Source: Microbacterium sp.
GTDB lineage: Bacteria > Actinomycetota > Actinomycetes > Actinomycetales > Microbacteriaceae
DNA: 64,000 nucleotides
Assembly (NCBI RefSeq): GCF_031178445.1
Contig: NZ_JAPSIY010000002.1
Location: forward strand, 124,001 to 188,000
Reading direction: 5' to 3'
A program made the translations under genes and the position numbers. Below, piece by piece: positions 16,579-24,985 of the stretch (positions are counted from its first letter, which is position 1; each line of letters starts with the position of its first letter). A model generated the notes under the pieces. That model was not told where the DNA came from, did no database searches, and was given only the letters and a program-made list of their open reading frames with translations.

Positions 16579-18078
16579 GTGACTGCGTACGTCTCGGCAT
16601 TCCACCTGTTCTCCATCGGGGTGGGTCCATCGAGCTCCCATACGGTCGGGCCGATGCGCGCCGGGCTGGAATTCGCCGAGCGGCTGCGGGCCGAGAACCT
16701 CCTCGACGAGGTCGACCGGGTCACCTGCGACCTGTTCGGCTCGCTGGGTGCCACCGGTCTCGGCCACGGAACGCCCGATGCCGTCGTCGCCGGACTGCAG
16801 GGGCTGACACCGGAGGCGTGCGACCCGGACGAGGTGCGCCGGGCGTGGTCCGACTGGCCCGAGGGGCAGCGTCTCAACCTCGCCGGCGAGCGACCGGTCG
16901 CCTTCACGAAGGATGACATCTCGTTCATCCCGCGCACGCGCTTGCCCGGCCACCCGAACGCGATGACCCTGTACGCGTTCGCAGCCGACGGCTCCACGGT
17001 GCTCGAGCAGACCTACTACTCCGTGGGCGGCGGGTTCATCCGCCGTGAGGGAGAGCAGGCGCGGGTCACCGCTGCCGAGCAGCCCTTCCCGTATTCGGAT
17101 GCCGCGTCGCTGCTGGCGCTGTGCGACGAGAACGGCCTGTCGATCGCCGAGGTCGCCAGGCTCAACGAGATGGCGGTGCGCAGCGAGGAAGAGGTCGCAG
17201 CCGGCCTCGATGCCATCTGGGATGCGATGAGTGCCTGCGTCGACGCCGGACTGCACGCGGAGGGAACCCTGCCCGGCATCCTCAAGGTCAAGCGCCGGGC
17301 GGCTGACATCCGCTCGCAGCTGGAGGCGTCGGAGGCTGAGGGGCACCGCGAGATTCCGGGGGAGTGGCTCGGCGCGTTCGCGCTCGCCGTCAACGAGGAG
17401 AACGCCGCCGGTGGAAGGGTCGTCACGGCGCCCACGAACGGTGCGGCCGGCATCCTTCCCGCGGTCGCCATGTACTGGTGGCGCTTCCTCGCCGATTCCG
17501 GTCTCGGCGCGGGCAACGCCGTCACGCCATACGGCGAGTTGGTCGGCAGCGCCCTCCTCGGATTCGGCGCCGACAAGGCGCTCGCGGCTGCCGAGGACGG
17601 CGCACTCGACGAGGGGCAGATGGCCGAGGCCAACCGTCGTCGCGGCATCCGCCGCTTCCTCCTCACCGCCACGGCACTCGGCTCACTGTTCAAGGCCAAC
17701 GCGTCGATCTCGGGTGCGGAGGGCGGTTGCCAGGCCGAGGTCGGTTCGGCCTGCGCCATGGCGGCGGGCGGCCTCACGGCGGTGATGGGCGGAACGAACC
17801 GTCAGATCGAGAACGCCGCCGAGATCGCGATGGAGCACCATCTCGGTCTCACCTGCGACCCGATCGGCGGGCTCGTGCAGATCCCCTGCATCGAGCGCAA
17901 CGCGATCGCGGCGTCGACCGCGGTCACCGCCGCGCGCCTCGCGCTTCGGGGTGACGGCGAGCACTACGTGTCGCTGGACGCCGTCGTCGAGACCATGCGT
18001 CAGACCGGCCTCGACATGTCGACGAAGTACAAGGAGACCAGCGAGGGCGGTCTCGCCGTGAACGTCATCGAGTGCTGA
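16579..18078 (+). CDS. sdaA: L-serine ammonia-lyase, single-chain iron-sulfur type
   Basis: 499 residues. Converts L-serine to pyruvate and ammonia in the cytoplasm using an oxygen-labile [4Fe-4S] cluster. The N-terminal beta domain starts SAFHLFSIGVGPSSSHTVGPMRAG, which carries the SSHT motif. The C-terminal alpha domain has APTNGAAGILPAV and cluster cysteines in GGCQAEVGSACAMAAGG and LTCDPIGGLVQIPCIERN. The beta and alpha parts are fused, as in actinobacteria and proteobacteria. Translation starts at a GTG only 6 bases after TAGGCT, so the mRNA is probably leaderless. Confidence 0.95.
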   Translation: MTAYVSAFHLFSIGVGPSSSHTVGPMRAGLEFAERLRAENLLDEVDRVTCDLFGSLGATGLGHGTPDAVVAGLQGLTPEACDPDEVRRAWSDWPEGQRLNLAGERPVAFTKDDISFIPRTRLPGHPNAMTLYAFAADGSTVLEQTYYSVGGGFIRREGEQARVTAAEQPFPYSDAASLLALCDENGLSIAEVARLNEMAVRSEEEVAAGLDAIWDAMSACVDAGLHAEGTLPGILKVKRRAADIRSQLEASEAEGHREIPGEWLGAFALAVNEENAAGGRVVTAPTNGAAGILPAVAMYWWRFLADSGLGAGNAVTPYGELVGSALLGFGADKALAAAEDGALDEGQMAEANRRRGIRRFLLTATALGSLFKANASISGAEGGCQAEVGSACAMAAGGLTAVMGGTNRQIENAAEIAMEHHLGLTCDPIGGLVQIPCIERNAIAASTAVTAARLALRGDGEHYVSLDAVVETMRQTGLDMSTKYKETSEGGLAVNVIEC

Positions 18079-18126
18079 GTACGGACGTTCGAGACGTTCG
18101 CGGCGGGATGGGCGACGGCCGCTGAA

Positions 18127-20688
18127 TCAGGTGCGGGTCGCGCGCTTCTTCGTGTGTCGGGTCGGCACCGCCCGCCAGGGATCCTCCGGCCACGGATGCT
18201 TCGGGTAGCGCCCGCGCATCTCAGCGCGCACCTGCGAGTACGGGCCCGACCAGAACGAGGCGAGGTCGTCGGTCACGGCAAGAGGGCGCCCGGCAGGGGA
18301 GAGCAGGTGGAACAGCACTGGCACCCGGCCGTGCACCAGGCGCGGCGTCTCTGCCCAGCCGAAGCACTCCTGAAGCTTCACGGCGACCACCGGTCGTGCC
18401 GTCGGCTCATCGATCGGCGGGTAGTCGATGCGGATGCGCGAGCCGCTCGGCACTTCGAGTCGTTCGGGCGCGAGAGTGTCGAGCTCTGCCGCCTCAGGCC
18501 AGGGCAGCACCCGGCGAAGGGCCGGCACGAGGTCGATCCGTGACGCCTGTGCGCCCTTGGCCAGGGCATCGAGCTCGGGGCCGAACCACGCGTCGAGACT
18601 CTCGAGCAGAGCCGCATCCGACACGTCCGGCCACGGCGAGCCCAACTCGCGATGCAGCAGCGTGAGTCGCCTGCGCAGGTCGTCGGCCGCATCCGACCAG
18701 ATCAGCACATCGAGCCCGCGCAGCTGGATCGCACGCCGCACCGCATCGTGCCCTTCGCCCGTCGTGGCGCGGACGGGCACGGACGAGCGAACGATGGCAC
18801 CCACGCGGTGCTCACGGCGGGCGGTCACCCGGCCGCCGGAGAACTCCGCCTCGATGCGGTCGGTGATCAGGTGGCGGGCCGCCAGTTCGACCTGTTGCTC
18901 GGTGAGCGTAGCGGCCGCCCGGATCACTGCCCCGGAGCCGGCGGCCACCCGACCCGGCGCGCGGGCGACATCTGCCACGGCAAGCCACTCGGCGCCCGCC
19001 AACGAGCCACGCACGCCTGCGCGCGTGCCCGAAGCCAGCAGAAACGTGGATCCATCGGACGAGCGATCAACGAGACGTGCGACCCGCTCCGGAAAGGCGA
19101 AGGCGACGACGAGCCCAGCGTCGTCGACGCCTCTGCCGGCACCGGCGTCGCCGTCACTCGCGGCGTACCGCTGGAGCCGCGTCGACTCGCGCGCCCATTG
19201 CCGCGCCTGCGGTCCCCGTCCGTTTCGCATGGCGACCAGGGCGCCCGCGATGTCGGCATCCGCGATCCTCACATCGCTCGCGAGCAGCGCGACCACCTCG
19301 GCCGCCAGCCGTGCTCCGACCACGGGTGCGCCGTCACGAAGGGCGCGCGCGAGACGAGGATCGGCGGGGATCCGCGCGAGTCCGCGTCCTTCCGTCGTCG
19401 CGCGTCCGTCGGAATCGATGGCGCCCAGGCCGCGCAGCACGGCCTGCGCGTCCGCGAGACTGTCGGCAGGCGGCCGGTCGATCATCCGCAGACCCTGGCC
19501 GCCCGGGGCACCCCAGCAGGCGAGCAGCAGCGCAGCATCGGTGAGGTCAGCCGTCGCGATCTCAGGTGCGGGGCGGGCGGGGGCGGCCGCGTAGGTGCGC
19601 TCATCGACGCACCGGATGACCGTGCCCGGGCCCTGGCGGGCGGCACGACCGGCGCGCTGCACCGACGACGATCGCGGCGCGCTCGTCGTCACCAGACCCG
19701 TCATCCCGCGCGCCGCATCGCGCTGCGGATGGCGGGAGAGGCAGCTGTCCACCACGAGACGCACGCCGGGAACCGTGAGCGAGGATTCCGCCAGGGAGGT
19801 GGTGACCACGATGCGGGGCGGCTCATGCACGCTGCGACCGCGGATGACCGCATCCTGCTCGGCCGCCGGCACCTGCCCGTGCAACTCGCGCACCTCGAAC
19901 TCGCCACCGCTCTCGCGGAGGCGGCGAGCGACCTCCGACACCTCGCGGGCACCGGGGACGAACACGAGGACATCGGCTGAAGGGTCGTCGCGCACCAGCT
20001 CCCGCCCGGCGGATGCCGCCGTGCGGGCGACGTGCGCGAGGAAGTCGCGCGTCACGCCGCGCTCGTCGAGTCGAGGCGCCGCGCTCGGAGCCCACCGCTC
20101 GGTCAGCGGATGCGCCGGCACGTCGTGCGCGACGACGGGGGCGGACGTGTCATCGGCGCCGATCGCGGCCGCGATACGCTCTGCGTCGATCGTGGCTGAC
20201 ATCGCGACGAGGAGGAGGTCGTCGCGCAGCTGTCGGGTCTCGCTGAGCAGCCCGATGAGCAGGTCGGTCTCGAGTGCGCGCTCGTGCACTTCGTCGATCA
20301 CGATGGCATCCACTCCGTCGAGCCCCGGGTCGTCGAGCATCCGGCGCAGCAGCACGCCTGCGGTGACGAACTCGACGCGCGTCGTCCGCGTCACGCTGCG
20401 CTCGCCGCGCACTGTGAACCCGACGCGGGAGCCGAGCGCCGAGCCGTCGAGGTGAGCGAGACGGCGAGCCGCCGCCCTCGCAGCGACCCGGCGCGGCTGG
20501 GTCACGACCACGCGGCCCGATGTGCGCGACGCGAGCATCGGCGGCACGAGCGTCGTCTTGCCCGTGCCTGGAGGTGCACTGACGACGGCCGAGGTGCTGC
20601 GCTCGAGAGCCGTATGCAGGTCGTCGAGTGCAGCGGCGAAGCTGAGGCCGTCGCCGATCCTTTCCAGATCGAACCTCCCGCTGCTCAC
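18127..20688 (-). CDS. hrpB: ATP-dependent RNA helicase HrpB
   Basis: 853 residues from a GTG (VSSGRFDLERIGDG); the reading frame is open much further upstream but that part overlaps the next gene and is out of family. DEAH-box helicase with Walker A APPGTGKTTLVPPML near residue 45, DEVHERALETD (DEVH box) near 135, SATID motif III, and the C-terminal helicase domain with TSLAESSLTVPGV and QRAGRAARQGPG (motif VI). The long C-terminal extension ending near PWRAVPTRHTKKRATRT is the HrpB-specific domain. HrpB is a DExH helicase of uncertain role in bacteria. Length matches the family (about 820-860). Confidence 0.92.
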   Translation of the reverse strand: MSSGRFDLERIGDGLSFAAALDDLHTALERSTSAVVSAPPGTGKTTLVPPMLASRTSGRVVVTQPRRVAARAAARRLAHLDGSALGSRVGFTVRGERSVTRTTRVEFVTAGVLLRRMLDDPGLDGVDAIVIDEVHERALETDLLIGLLSETRQLRDDLLLVAMSATIDAERIAAAIGADDTSAPVVAHDVPAHPLTERWAPSAAPRLDERGVTRDFLAHVARTAASAGRELVRDDPSADVLVFVPGAREVSEVARRLRESGGEFEVRELHGQVPAAEQDAVIRGRSVHEPPRIVVTTSLAESSLTVPGVRLVVDSCLSRHPQRDAARGMTGLVTTSAPRSSSVQRAGRAARQGPGTVIRCVDERTYAAAPARPAPEIATADLTDAALLLACWGAPGGQGLRMIDRPPADSLADAQAVLRGLGAIDSDGRATTEGRGLARIPADPRLARALRDGAPVVGARLAAEVVALLASDVRIADADIAGALVAMRNGRGPQARQWARESTRLQRYAASDGDAGAGRGVDDAGLVVAFAFPERVARLVDRSSDGSTFLLASGTRAGVRGSLAGAEWLAVADVARAPGRVAAGSGAVIRAAATLTEQQVELAARHLITDRIEAEFSGGRVTARREHRVGAIVRSSVPVRATTGEGHDAVRRAIQLRGLDVLIWSDAADDLRRRLTLLHRELGSPWPDVSDAALLESLDAWFGPELDALAKGAQASRIDLVPALRRVLPWPEAAELDTLAPERLEVPSGSRIRIDYPPIDEPTARPVVAVKLQECFGWAETPRLVHGRVPVLFHLLSPAGRPLAVTDDLASFWSGPYSQVRAEMRGRYPKHPWPEDPWRAVPTRHTKKRATRT

Positions 20689-20719
20689 CCGTCCAGCCTT
20701 CGTCGATGCCGACTGCAGG

Positions 20720-21847
20720 TCAACCGGGCAACGGCGCGTCGACGTCGGCGGCCCATTCGCGGATCGCCTTGCGCTCGGACTCGCCGCAGACGTACCCGTA
20801 GCCGATCTCGACGTCGCCTCGCGACAGGGACCACTCGTCGTGATAGGTGAGGGCGTAGCAGTCCGCCATCTTCTCCAGGTCGCCCTGGAACAGGCCCTGC
20901 TCCACCAGGCGGTCAGCATGCCCGTTCCGGTCCTCGAATCGGGTGCCATCCGCCCGCTGGTACACGTGGGCGAGCTCGTGCACGACCAGCATCCGCTTCT
21001 CCCAGTCGCTGGAGAACTCCTTCTCAGGCAGAAGACGGACCGTGAGCGAGTCCTCCTTGGTGACGCACGCCGACGTCCGCCAGCCCTCCTCATCCGAAGA
21101 GGGACAGGCGGATGCCGCATCCCAGCGGATGTCGATGAACCCTTCTCCGGCCTGGTCGACGATGTCTTCGGTGAGCGTGCCGCTGTTGTTGACGCGGCGC
21201 TTCTCGGCCTCGGCGATGCTCTGCTGCAGCTGCTCGCGCAGCTCGCGCGCCTGCTGGGCCAACGTCTCGGCCGAGAACGAGGTGAGCCCCTCGCTCGCCG
21301 CTCGCTCCTCGTAGCGGCGGAACACATCCTCATGGGTGACCAGCGGTGCCGCGGGGTTGCCGTCGAGTTGGGCGACCAGCTCGTAGTACGCCTCCCGCTC
21401 CGCTTCGAAGGCCCCCAGCGGATCGTCTCCCGCGCCGGGATCCGCGGGGACGGAGGTCTGGGTTCCGCCGCGTTGACGGTCGCCGTCGTCTGAGGAGAGC
21501 GCGGCTCCGAGTCCGCCGAGAAGCATGATGCCGATCACGACCAGGGCGACGAGCGCGAGGCAGCCGCAACCGGCGAACCACCAGCCGATGCCGCGGCGGC
21601 GGGCCGGCGCCGGTGCAGGCGAGGGCGTCGGCGATCCGATCCAGGGGGCCTGCGCGCCGTCCGGGTTCACCTGCGCGATCCAGTTCCGCAACTCGGGGTA
21701 GACACGAGGATGCGCCACGATGGCCGAGTGCAGATCCCACCGCCGGGCGGCGATGTCGGCGAGCACAGCGGGGGAGGTGCCGGGGTCGCGTACGGCCATC
21801 GAATCCGGGTCGCCCGCGCCCGGGTAGGGGTACGCGGCGTCAGACAT
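20720..21847 (-). CDS. Membrane-anchored protein with LRV-like N-terminus and HELAH metalloprotease-like domain
   Basis: 375 residues. Residues 20-65 (RDPGTSPAVLADIAARRWDLHSAIVAHPRVYPEL) look like a leucine-rich-repeat-variant unit seen in actinobacterial membrane proteins. A proline-rich linker leads to one transmembrane helix (GIGWWFAGCGCLALVALVVIGIMLLGG, about 86-112). The outer part contains LVVHELAHVYQR near residue 285, a zincin HExxH motif, with acidic residues and CYALTYHDEW downstream. Four cysteines in the outer domain (SACPSS, SACVT, DCYAL, YVCGE) suggest disulfides. Topology predicts an extracytoplasmic protease-like domain; whether it is catalytic is not known. It overlaps the upstream gene by 8 bases. 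Confidence 0.6.
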   Translation of the reverse strand: MSDAAYPYPGAGDPDSMAVRDPGTSPAVLADIAARRWDLHSAIVAHPRVYPELRNWIAQVNPDGAQAPWIGSPTPSPAPAPARRRGIGWWFAGCGCLALVALVVIGIMLLGGLGAALSSDDGDRQRGGTQTSVPADPGAGDDPLGAFEAEREAYYELVAQLDGNPAAPLVTHEDVFRRYEERAASEGLTSFSAETLAQQARELREQLQQSIAEAEKRRVNNSGTLTEDIVDQAGEGFIDIRWDAASACPSSDEEGWRTSACVTKEDSLTVRLLPEKEFSSDWEKRMLVVHELAHVYQRADGTRFEDRNGHADRLVEQGLFQGDLEKMADCYALTYHDEWSLSRGDVEIGYGYVCGESERKAIREWAADVDAPLPG

Positions 21848-22373
21848 TGAGCACCAGCACCGTGATCACGAGTGTCGCGATGACGAGGGCCAGCCCGCCG
21901 CCGCACCCGATGGCGACGATGGCGCCATAGCCCAGACGTGAGACACGGGCGCCAGAGGCGCGCATCGCGGTCAGGAACTCCTTGCCGCCACCGGCCGTGA
22001 ATGAGTGCGCGGCGGCGGCCTGGTTCACGGTGCGTCCGACTCCGCTGGCGGCGCTCACGCCCCCGGCGTCGATCAGGTTGCCCGCGATTCCCATCCCGGT
22101 GAGGTTCAGTGCGCGGCCGACCGCGCCGGGGTCCGCGAGGATCGGGTAGCTCCGGCCGTGGACGTTCAGCGTGATGCGCTGCGCCGCCGATTTCGCGGTC
22201 ACCTGGCTCGCGGGAGCGGTGAACTGCTGCATCCAGCCGTTCGGTGACGCGATCCACAGGGTGACCATGCCCTCGCTGACCACCGCTTGAGCCGCGCTCC
22301 AGCCCCTGGTCTCGGTGTCACCCCATGCTCCTGTGAAGACGGCATGCGGCAGAGGGGGCGGCGGCAACGTCAT
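21840..22373 (-). CDS. Small membrane protein of unknown function, first gene of metalloprotease operon
   Basis: 177 residues. The N-terminal part (VTLWIASPNGWMQQFTAPASQVTAKSAAQRITLNVHGRSYPILAD) reads as a small beta-rich domain. The C-terminus is one strong transmembrane helix (GAIVAIGCGGGLALVIATLVITVLVLNV). There is no signal peptide, so the domain is probably cytoplasmic with a tail anchor. It overlaps the metalloprotease-like gene by 8 bases, so the products likely act together. Its ATG follows a TAGACT -10 by 6 bases, predicting a leaderless mRNA. I do not recognise a family. Confidence 0.55.
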   Translation of the reverse strand: MTLPPPPLPHAVFTGAWGDTETRGWSAAQAVVSEGMVTLWIASPNGWMQQFTAPASQVTAKSAAQRITLNVHGRSYPILADPGAVGRALNLTGMGIAGNLIDAGGVSAASGVGRTVNQAAAAHSFTAGGGKEFLTAMRASGARVSRLGYGAIVAIGCGGGLALVIATLVITVLVLNV

Positions 22374-22379
22374 GATTCG

Positions 22380-22401
22380 AGTCTACGTACCGGATCGGTA
22401 C
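22380..22401 (-). promoter_or_regulatory. Leaderless promoter with an operator-like palindrome
   Basis: On the minus strand TAGACT (22385-22380) lies 6 bases before the ATG at 22373. Just upstream, 22387-22401 reads GTACCG-GAT-CGGTAC, a perfect 6-bp inverted repeat located between the -35 and -10 positions. It looks like a repressor site; the regulator is unknown. Confidence 0.5.
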
Positions 22402-22423
22402 GGACCCGCGCGGCAGATGCGAG

Positions 22424-22453
22424 AGGGCCGCCCCGCGGCTGCGGGGCGGCCCT
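22424..22453. terminator. Strong GC hairpin terminator after flotillin
   Basis: A perfect 13-bp stem (AGGGCCGCCCCGC / GCGGGGCGGCCCT) closes a GGCT loop 9 bases after the flotillin stop. It lacks a long T-tract, as is usual for actinobacterial terminators. Confidence 0.8.
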
Positions 22454-22461
22454 TCTGCGAC

Positions 22462-24075
22462 TCACTCTGCGGGGGCGGCCTGCACGGCAGGCGGAGGCGT
22501 GGTCGGCACCGGTTCGCGCTTCACGGGAGCTTCCTCGGTCGTGCTCGCGTCCGTGGTCTGCGAGAGGCCGGCGCCGAAGCCGCGGCCGATCGCCTGTCCC
22601 TGGATGATCGCGGCGAGGTCGAGACCGGTGGCGGCGCTGACGCTGTCGAACACCGAGCGCATGGCCCTGGCGCTGTCTCCTCCGACGACGCTGGAGGCGC
22701 CGTCCTCACCGGCGCTGCCGATGATCGAGACGTTGCCGATCGTCGAGTAGCCCTTGGCGAACTCGGCCATGATCGACGGCAGCACCTCGAGCACCCGCTG
22801 CGACAGGAACGCCTCCTGGTTCGAGGCGATCGCCTTGGCCTCCGCCTCGACGGCGGCGGCCCGCGCCTCACCTTCGGCGCGGATCGCCTCGGCCTCGGCG
22901 TTGGCGCGCAGCCGTCGGGCTTCGGCCTCGGCTTCCGCCTGTGCGCGGAGCGCGTTCGCCTCACCGGCGGCCTTGGCTTCTGCGGCGGCGGCCTCACCCG
23001 CCGCGCGGGCCTTGTCGGCCTCGGCCTGCTGCTCGGCGATGCGCGTGCGGGCCTCGGCCTGCTTGACCTGCTCGATTGCCGCGGCCTCGGCGGCCTTCTC
23101 GCGCGTGAAGAGCTCGGCCTGCGCGCGCGTCTCGGCCTCGTACCGCTGGGCGTCGGCGACGCGCTTGACGTCGGCATCGAGCTGGGCCTGCTTGTTCTCC
23201 GCCTGCTGCTGCAGCACGGCCTGCTCGGCCTGCGCGCGGGCCAGCTGCTCGGCCTGCTCGGCCTCGGCGCGGGCACGGCCGATACCGGCGTTCGCGTTGG
23301 CGGTGTTGGTGTCGAGCGCGGTCTGCTCGATCAGGTTCGCTTCCTGGTTGGCGATGTTCTTCTGGTTGATCGCACGGTCGGCGTTGGTCTGCGAGATCTC
23401 GGCCGCCTGGCGCTTGGCCTGGATCTCGGGTGCGCCGAGCGACTGGATGTACCCGACGGCGTCGGTGATGCCCTTGATCTGGAACGAATCGAGGATCAGA
23501 CCCTGCTCGGCGAGCTCCTGCGACACGTCGGAGGCGATCTGGTCGGAGAACTTCTTGCGCTCGCGCATGAGCTCGACGACCGAGAGCGTCGCGACGATTC
23601 CGCGCAGCGCACCCTCGAGCTGCTCAGTGGTGAACTGCTCGATGGCCTTGTCCTGCGAGGCGAAGCGCTCGGCGGCGCGGCGCACGTACAGAGGATCGGA
23701 GCCGATCTTGACGATCGCGACGCCGTCGACGTTGAGGGTCACGCTGTCGAGCGACTGCGCCTCGGCGTTGAGCGAGACCTGACGCGAGCGCAGCGAGATG
23801 ATCTCGTGCCGTTGCGTGATCGGGTTGACCAGCGACTTGCCGTTGACGATCACCGTGACGGGCGACTCGGCGAGCTCGGAGCTGGTGCTGCCGTCGGCGT
23901 TGATGATCGCTCGCTGCACCTTCTGCTTGCGTCCGGAGATGACGAGCGCTTCGTCGGCGCGAGCGACCTTGATCCAGCTGCGGGCGAACAGCATCAGGAT
24001 GAGTGCGACGACGATGGCGGCGACGACGGCGATGCCGACGATGATCAGGATGCCGATGATTCCGGCGATCTCCAT
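22462..24075 (-). CDS. Flotillin-like SPFH/Band 7 family protein
   Basis: 537 residues. An N-terminal transmembrane helix (IAGIIGILIIVGIAVVAAIVVALILMLF, residues 3-30) anchors the protein. The SPFH domain covers about 35-240, and a very long Ala/Glu/Gln coiled coil rich in ARAEAEQAEQLAR and AEAEARRLRANAEAEAI repeats covers about 240-430. The hydrophobic C-terminal oligomerisation region resembles YqiK/FloT flotillins. These scaffold membrane microdomains and stabilise membrane protein complexes. Shine-Dalgarno AAGGAAGG precedes the ATG. No NfeD gene is adjacent, unlike many flotillin loci. Confidence 0.9.
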   Translation of the reverse strand: MEIAGIIGILIIVGIAVVAAIVVALILMLFARSWIKVARADEALVISGRKQKVQRAIINADGSTSSELAESPVTVIVNGKSLVNPITQRHEIISLRSRQVSLNAEAQSLDSVTLNVDGVAIVKIGSDPLYVRRAAERFASQDKAIEQFTTEQLEGALRGIVATLSVVELMRERKKFSDQIASDVSQELAEQGLILDSFQIKGITDAVGYIQSLGAPEIQAKRQAAEISQTNADRAINQKNIANQEANLIEQTALDTNTANANAGIGRARAEAEQAEQLARAQAEQAVLQQQAENKQAQLDADVKRVADAQRYEAETRAQAELFTREKAAEAAAIEQVKQAEARTRIAEQQAEADKARAAGEAAAAEAKAAGEANALRAQAEAEAEARRLRANAEAEAIRAEGEARAAAVEAEAKAIASNQEAFLSQRVLEVLPSIMAEFAKGYSTIGNVSIIGSAGEDGASSVVGGDSARAMRSVFDSVSAATGLDLAAIIQGQAIGRGFGAGLSQTTDASTTEEAPVKREPVPTTPPPAVQAAPAE

Positions 24076-24192
24076 GGTGAGCCTTCCTTTCCCCTCGTAA
24101 GGCGTTCAGGTACACCCTGCCAGAAGACCGGCCGCTGCCGTCCGGCGATCCGGCGCCGCAGGATCACGGCGGTTCGAGGGGCGGTGCTGCCA

Positions 24193-24618
24193 CTACCGCC
24201 GCAGCTTCTCCGTCAGACGGAGCAGGGCCGCCAGCTCGTCGTCGTCCAGCACCGACATGCGGCTGGCGATCGAGCGGCCATGGACGGCGGCCACGTTGCG
24301 AAACGCCCTCGCCCCGGCCTCTGTCGCCGTGACGACGGCGCCGCGACCGTCGTCGGGGTCGGCAGCCTTCGTCACCAGTCCGCGCAGCACCATGCGCTCC
24401 ACCAGGCGAGAGACGCTGGGCTGGCTGGTGAGGGAGTTGGCGGTGATGTCGCGCAGACGCGCCGTCATGGCGGACCCGCGCACGACGGTGAGCAGCACGT
24501 CGTACTCGGCCTGCGTGATCTCAGCCCCGTCGAAGTCGGTGCTGATCTCTCCCAGCACCTGGTGCTGTGCACGGAACAGGCTCTCCCACGCGCGCAGGGC
24601 GAGCTGGCGATCGGTCAT
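24193..24618 (-). CDS. MarR family transcriptional regulator
   Basis: 141 residues from MTDRQLALRAWESLFRAQHQVLGEI. The winged HTH (ITQAEYDVLLTVVRGSAMTARLRDITANSLTSQPSVSRLVERMVLRGLV) covers residues 33-85, with the DPDDGRGAVV wing. The start follows TACGCT by 6 bases (GAGGGA spacer), so translation may be from a leaderless message. A longer leader transcript from about 24762 with its own hairpin also runs toward this gene. It has no obvious coupled target; the divergent APH-like gene is a candidate. Confidence 0.85.
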   Translation of the reverse strand: MTDRQLALRAWESLFRAQHQVLGEISTDFDGAEITQAEYDVLLTVVRGSAMTARLRDITANSLTSQPSVSRLVERMVLRGLVTKAADPDDGRGAVVTATEAGARAFRNVAAVHGRSIASRMSVLDDDELAALLRLTEKLRR

Positions 24619-24665
24619 TCCCTCAGCGTACTGGCGGGTGCCGACACCCTGCACGAGCCGCAAGT

Positions 24666-24762
24666 AAGGGCCGGTCGGAGAGGCTTCCGGCCGGCCCTTG
24701 TCCCTTGCACCAAGAGTGTCCTGCAATCACATGCGGTGAGTGCCACAGCAAACATTCACCGT
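24666..24762 (-). ncRNA. Candidate structured leader or small RNA upstream of marR, ending in a hairpin
   Basis: The minus strand has a promoter TTGCAT (24797-24792), a 17-base spacer and TAGAGT (24774-24769), placing the start near 24762. The transcript would form a GGTGA/TCACC hairpin and a TTGCA/TGCAA hairpin. It ends in a 13-bp stem (AAGGGCCGGTCGG / CCGGCCGGCCCTT, one mismatch, 24666-24699) 48 bases before the marR ATG. No ORF lies here. It could be a short RNA or a transcription attenuator; it matches no riboswitch I recognise. Confidence 0.4.
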
Positions 24763-24798
24763 GCGATGACTCTATAACGGCCGGGTAACGAATGCAAC

Positions 24799-24834
24799 GG
24801 TTTGGTCACGGAATTCTTCGGGGGTGACCGAACC
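24799..24834. other. Unassigned hairpin in the marR/APH intergenic region
   Basis: GGTTTGGTCAC (24799-24809) pairs with GTGACCGAACC (24824-24834), an 11-bp stem with one G-T pair and a 14-base loop containing GAATTC. It is intergenic and AT-richer than its surroundings. An operator or RNA element are both possible. Apart from this and the elements listed nearby, I see nothing else in 24619-24985. Confidence 0.3.
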
Positions 24835-24985
24835 GATCCGCGACGGGGCCATCGGCCCGCCGTAAAGATCGTCAGCGGCGTCTTACGCCGTACGGAACCG
24901 ATTCACGGCCGCAATCGGTCGTCCGGACTCGCGGACAGCACTCGCTGTCGGCCGGCACGGGGCCTCTGCCGACTAGCGTGGCGGG

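Noticed and set aside
18127-21333. A single 1068-codon frame on the minus strand suggesting a larger HrpB fusion
   Set aside because: The part upstream of 20688 overlaps the metalloprotease gene in another frame and shows only arginine/serine-rich shadow sequence; HrpB family length fits the GTG start at 20688.
20522-21493. 323-codon forward ORF antisense to hrpB and the metalloprotease
   Set aside because: No motif, no RBS, composition typical of antisense frames in GC-rich DNA.
22315-24777. 820-codon forward ORF antisense to flotillin
   Set aside because: Leucine/glycine/arginine-rich shadow of the coiled coil; no start signal or domain.
24799-24834. A ydaO-type or other known riboswitch in the marR/APH gap
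   Set aside because: No conserved core of a riboswitch class I know could be matched; kept only as an unassigned hairpin and candidate leader RNA.
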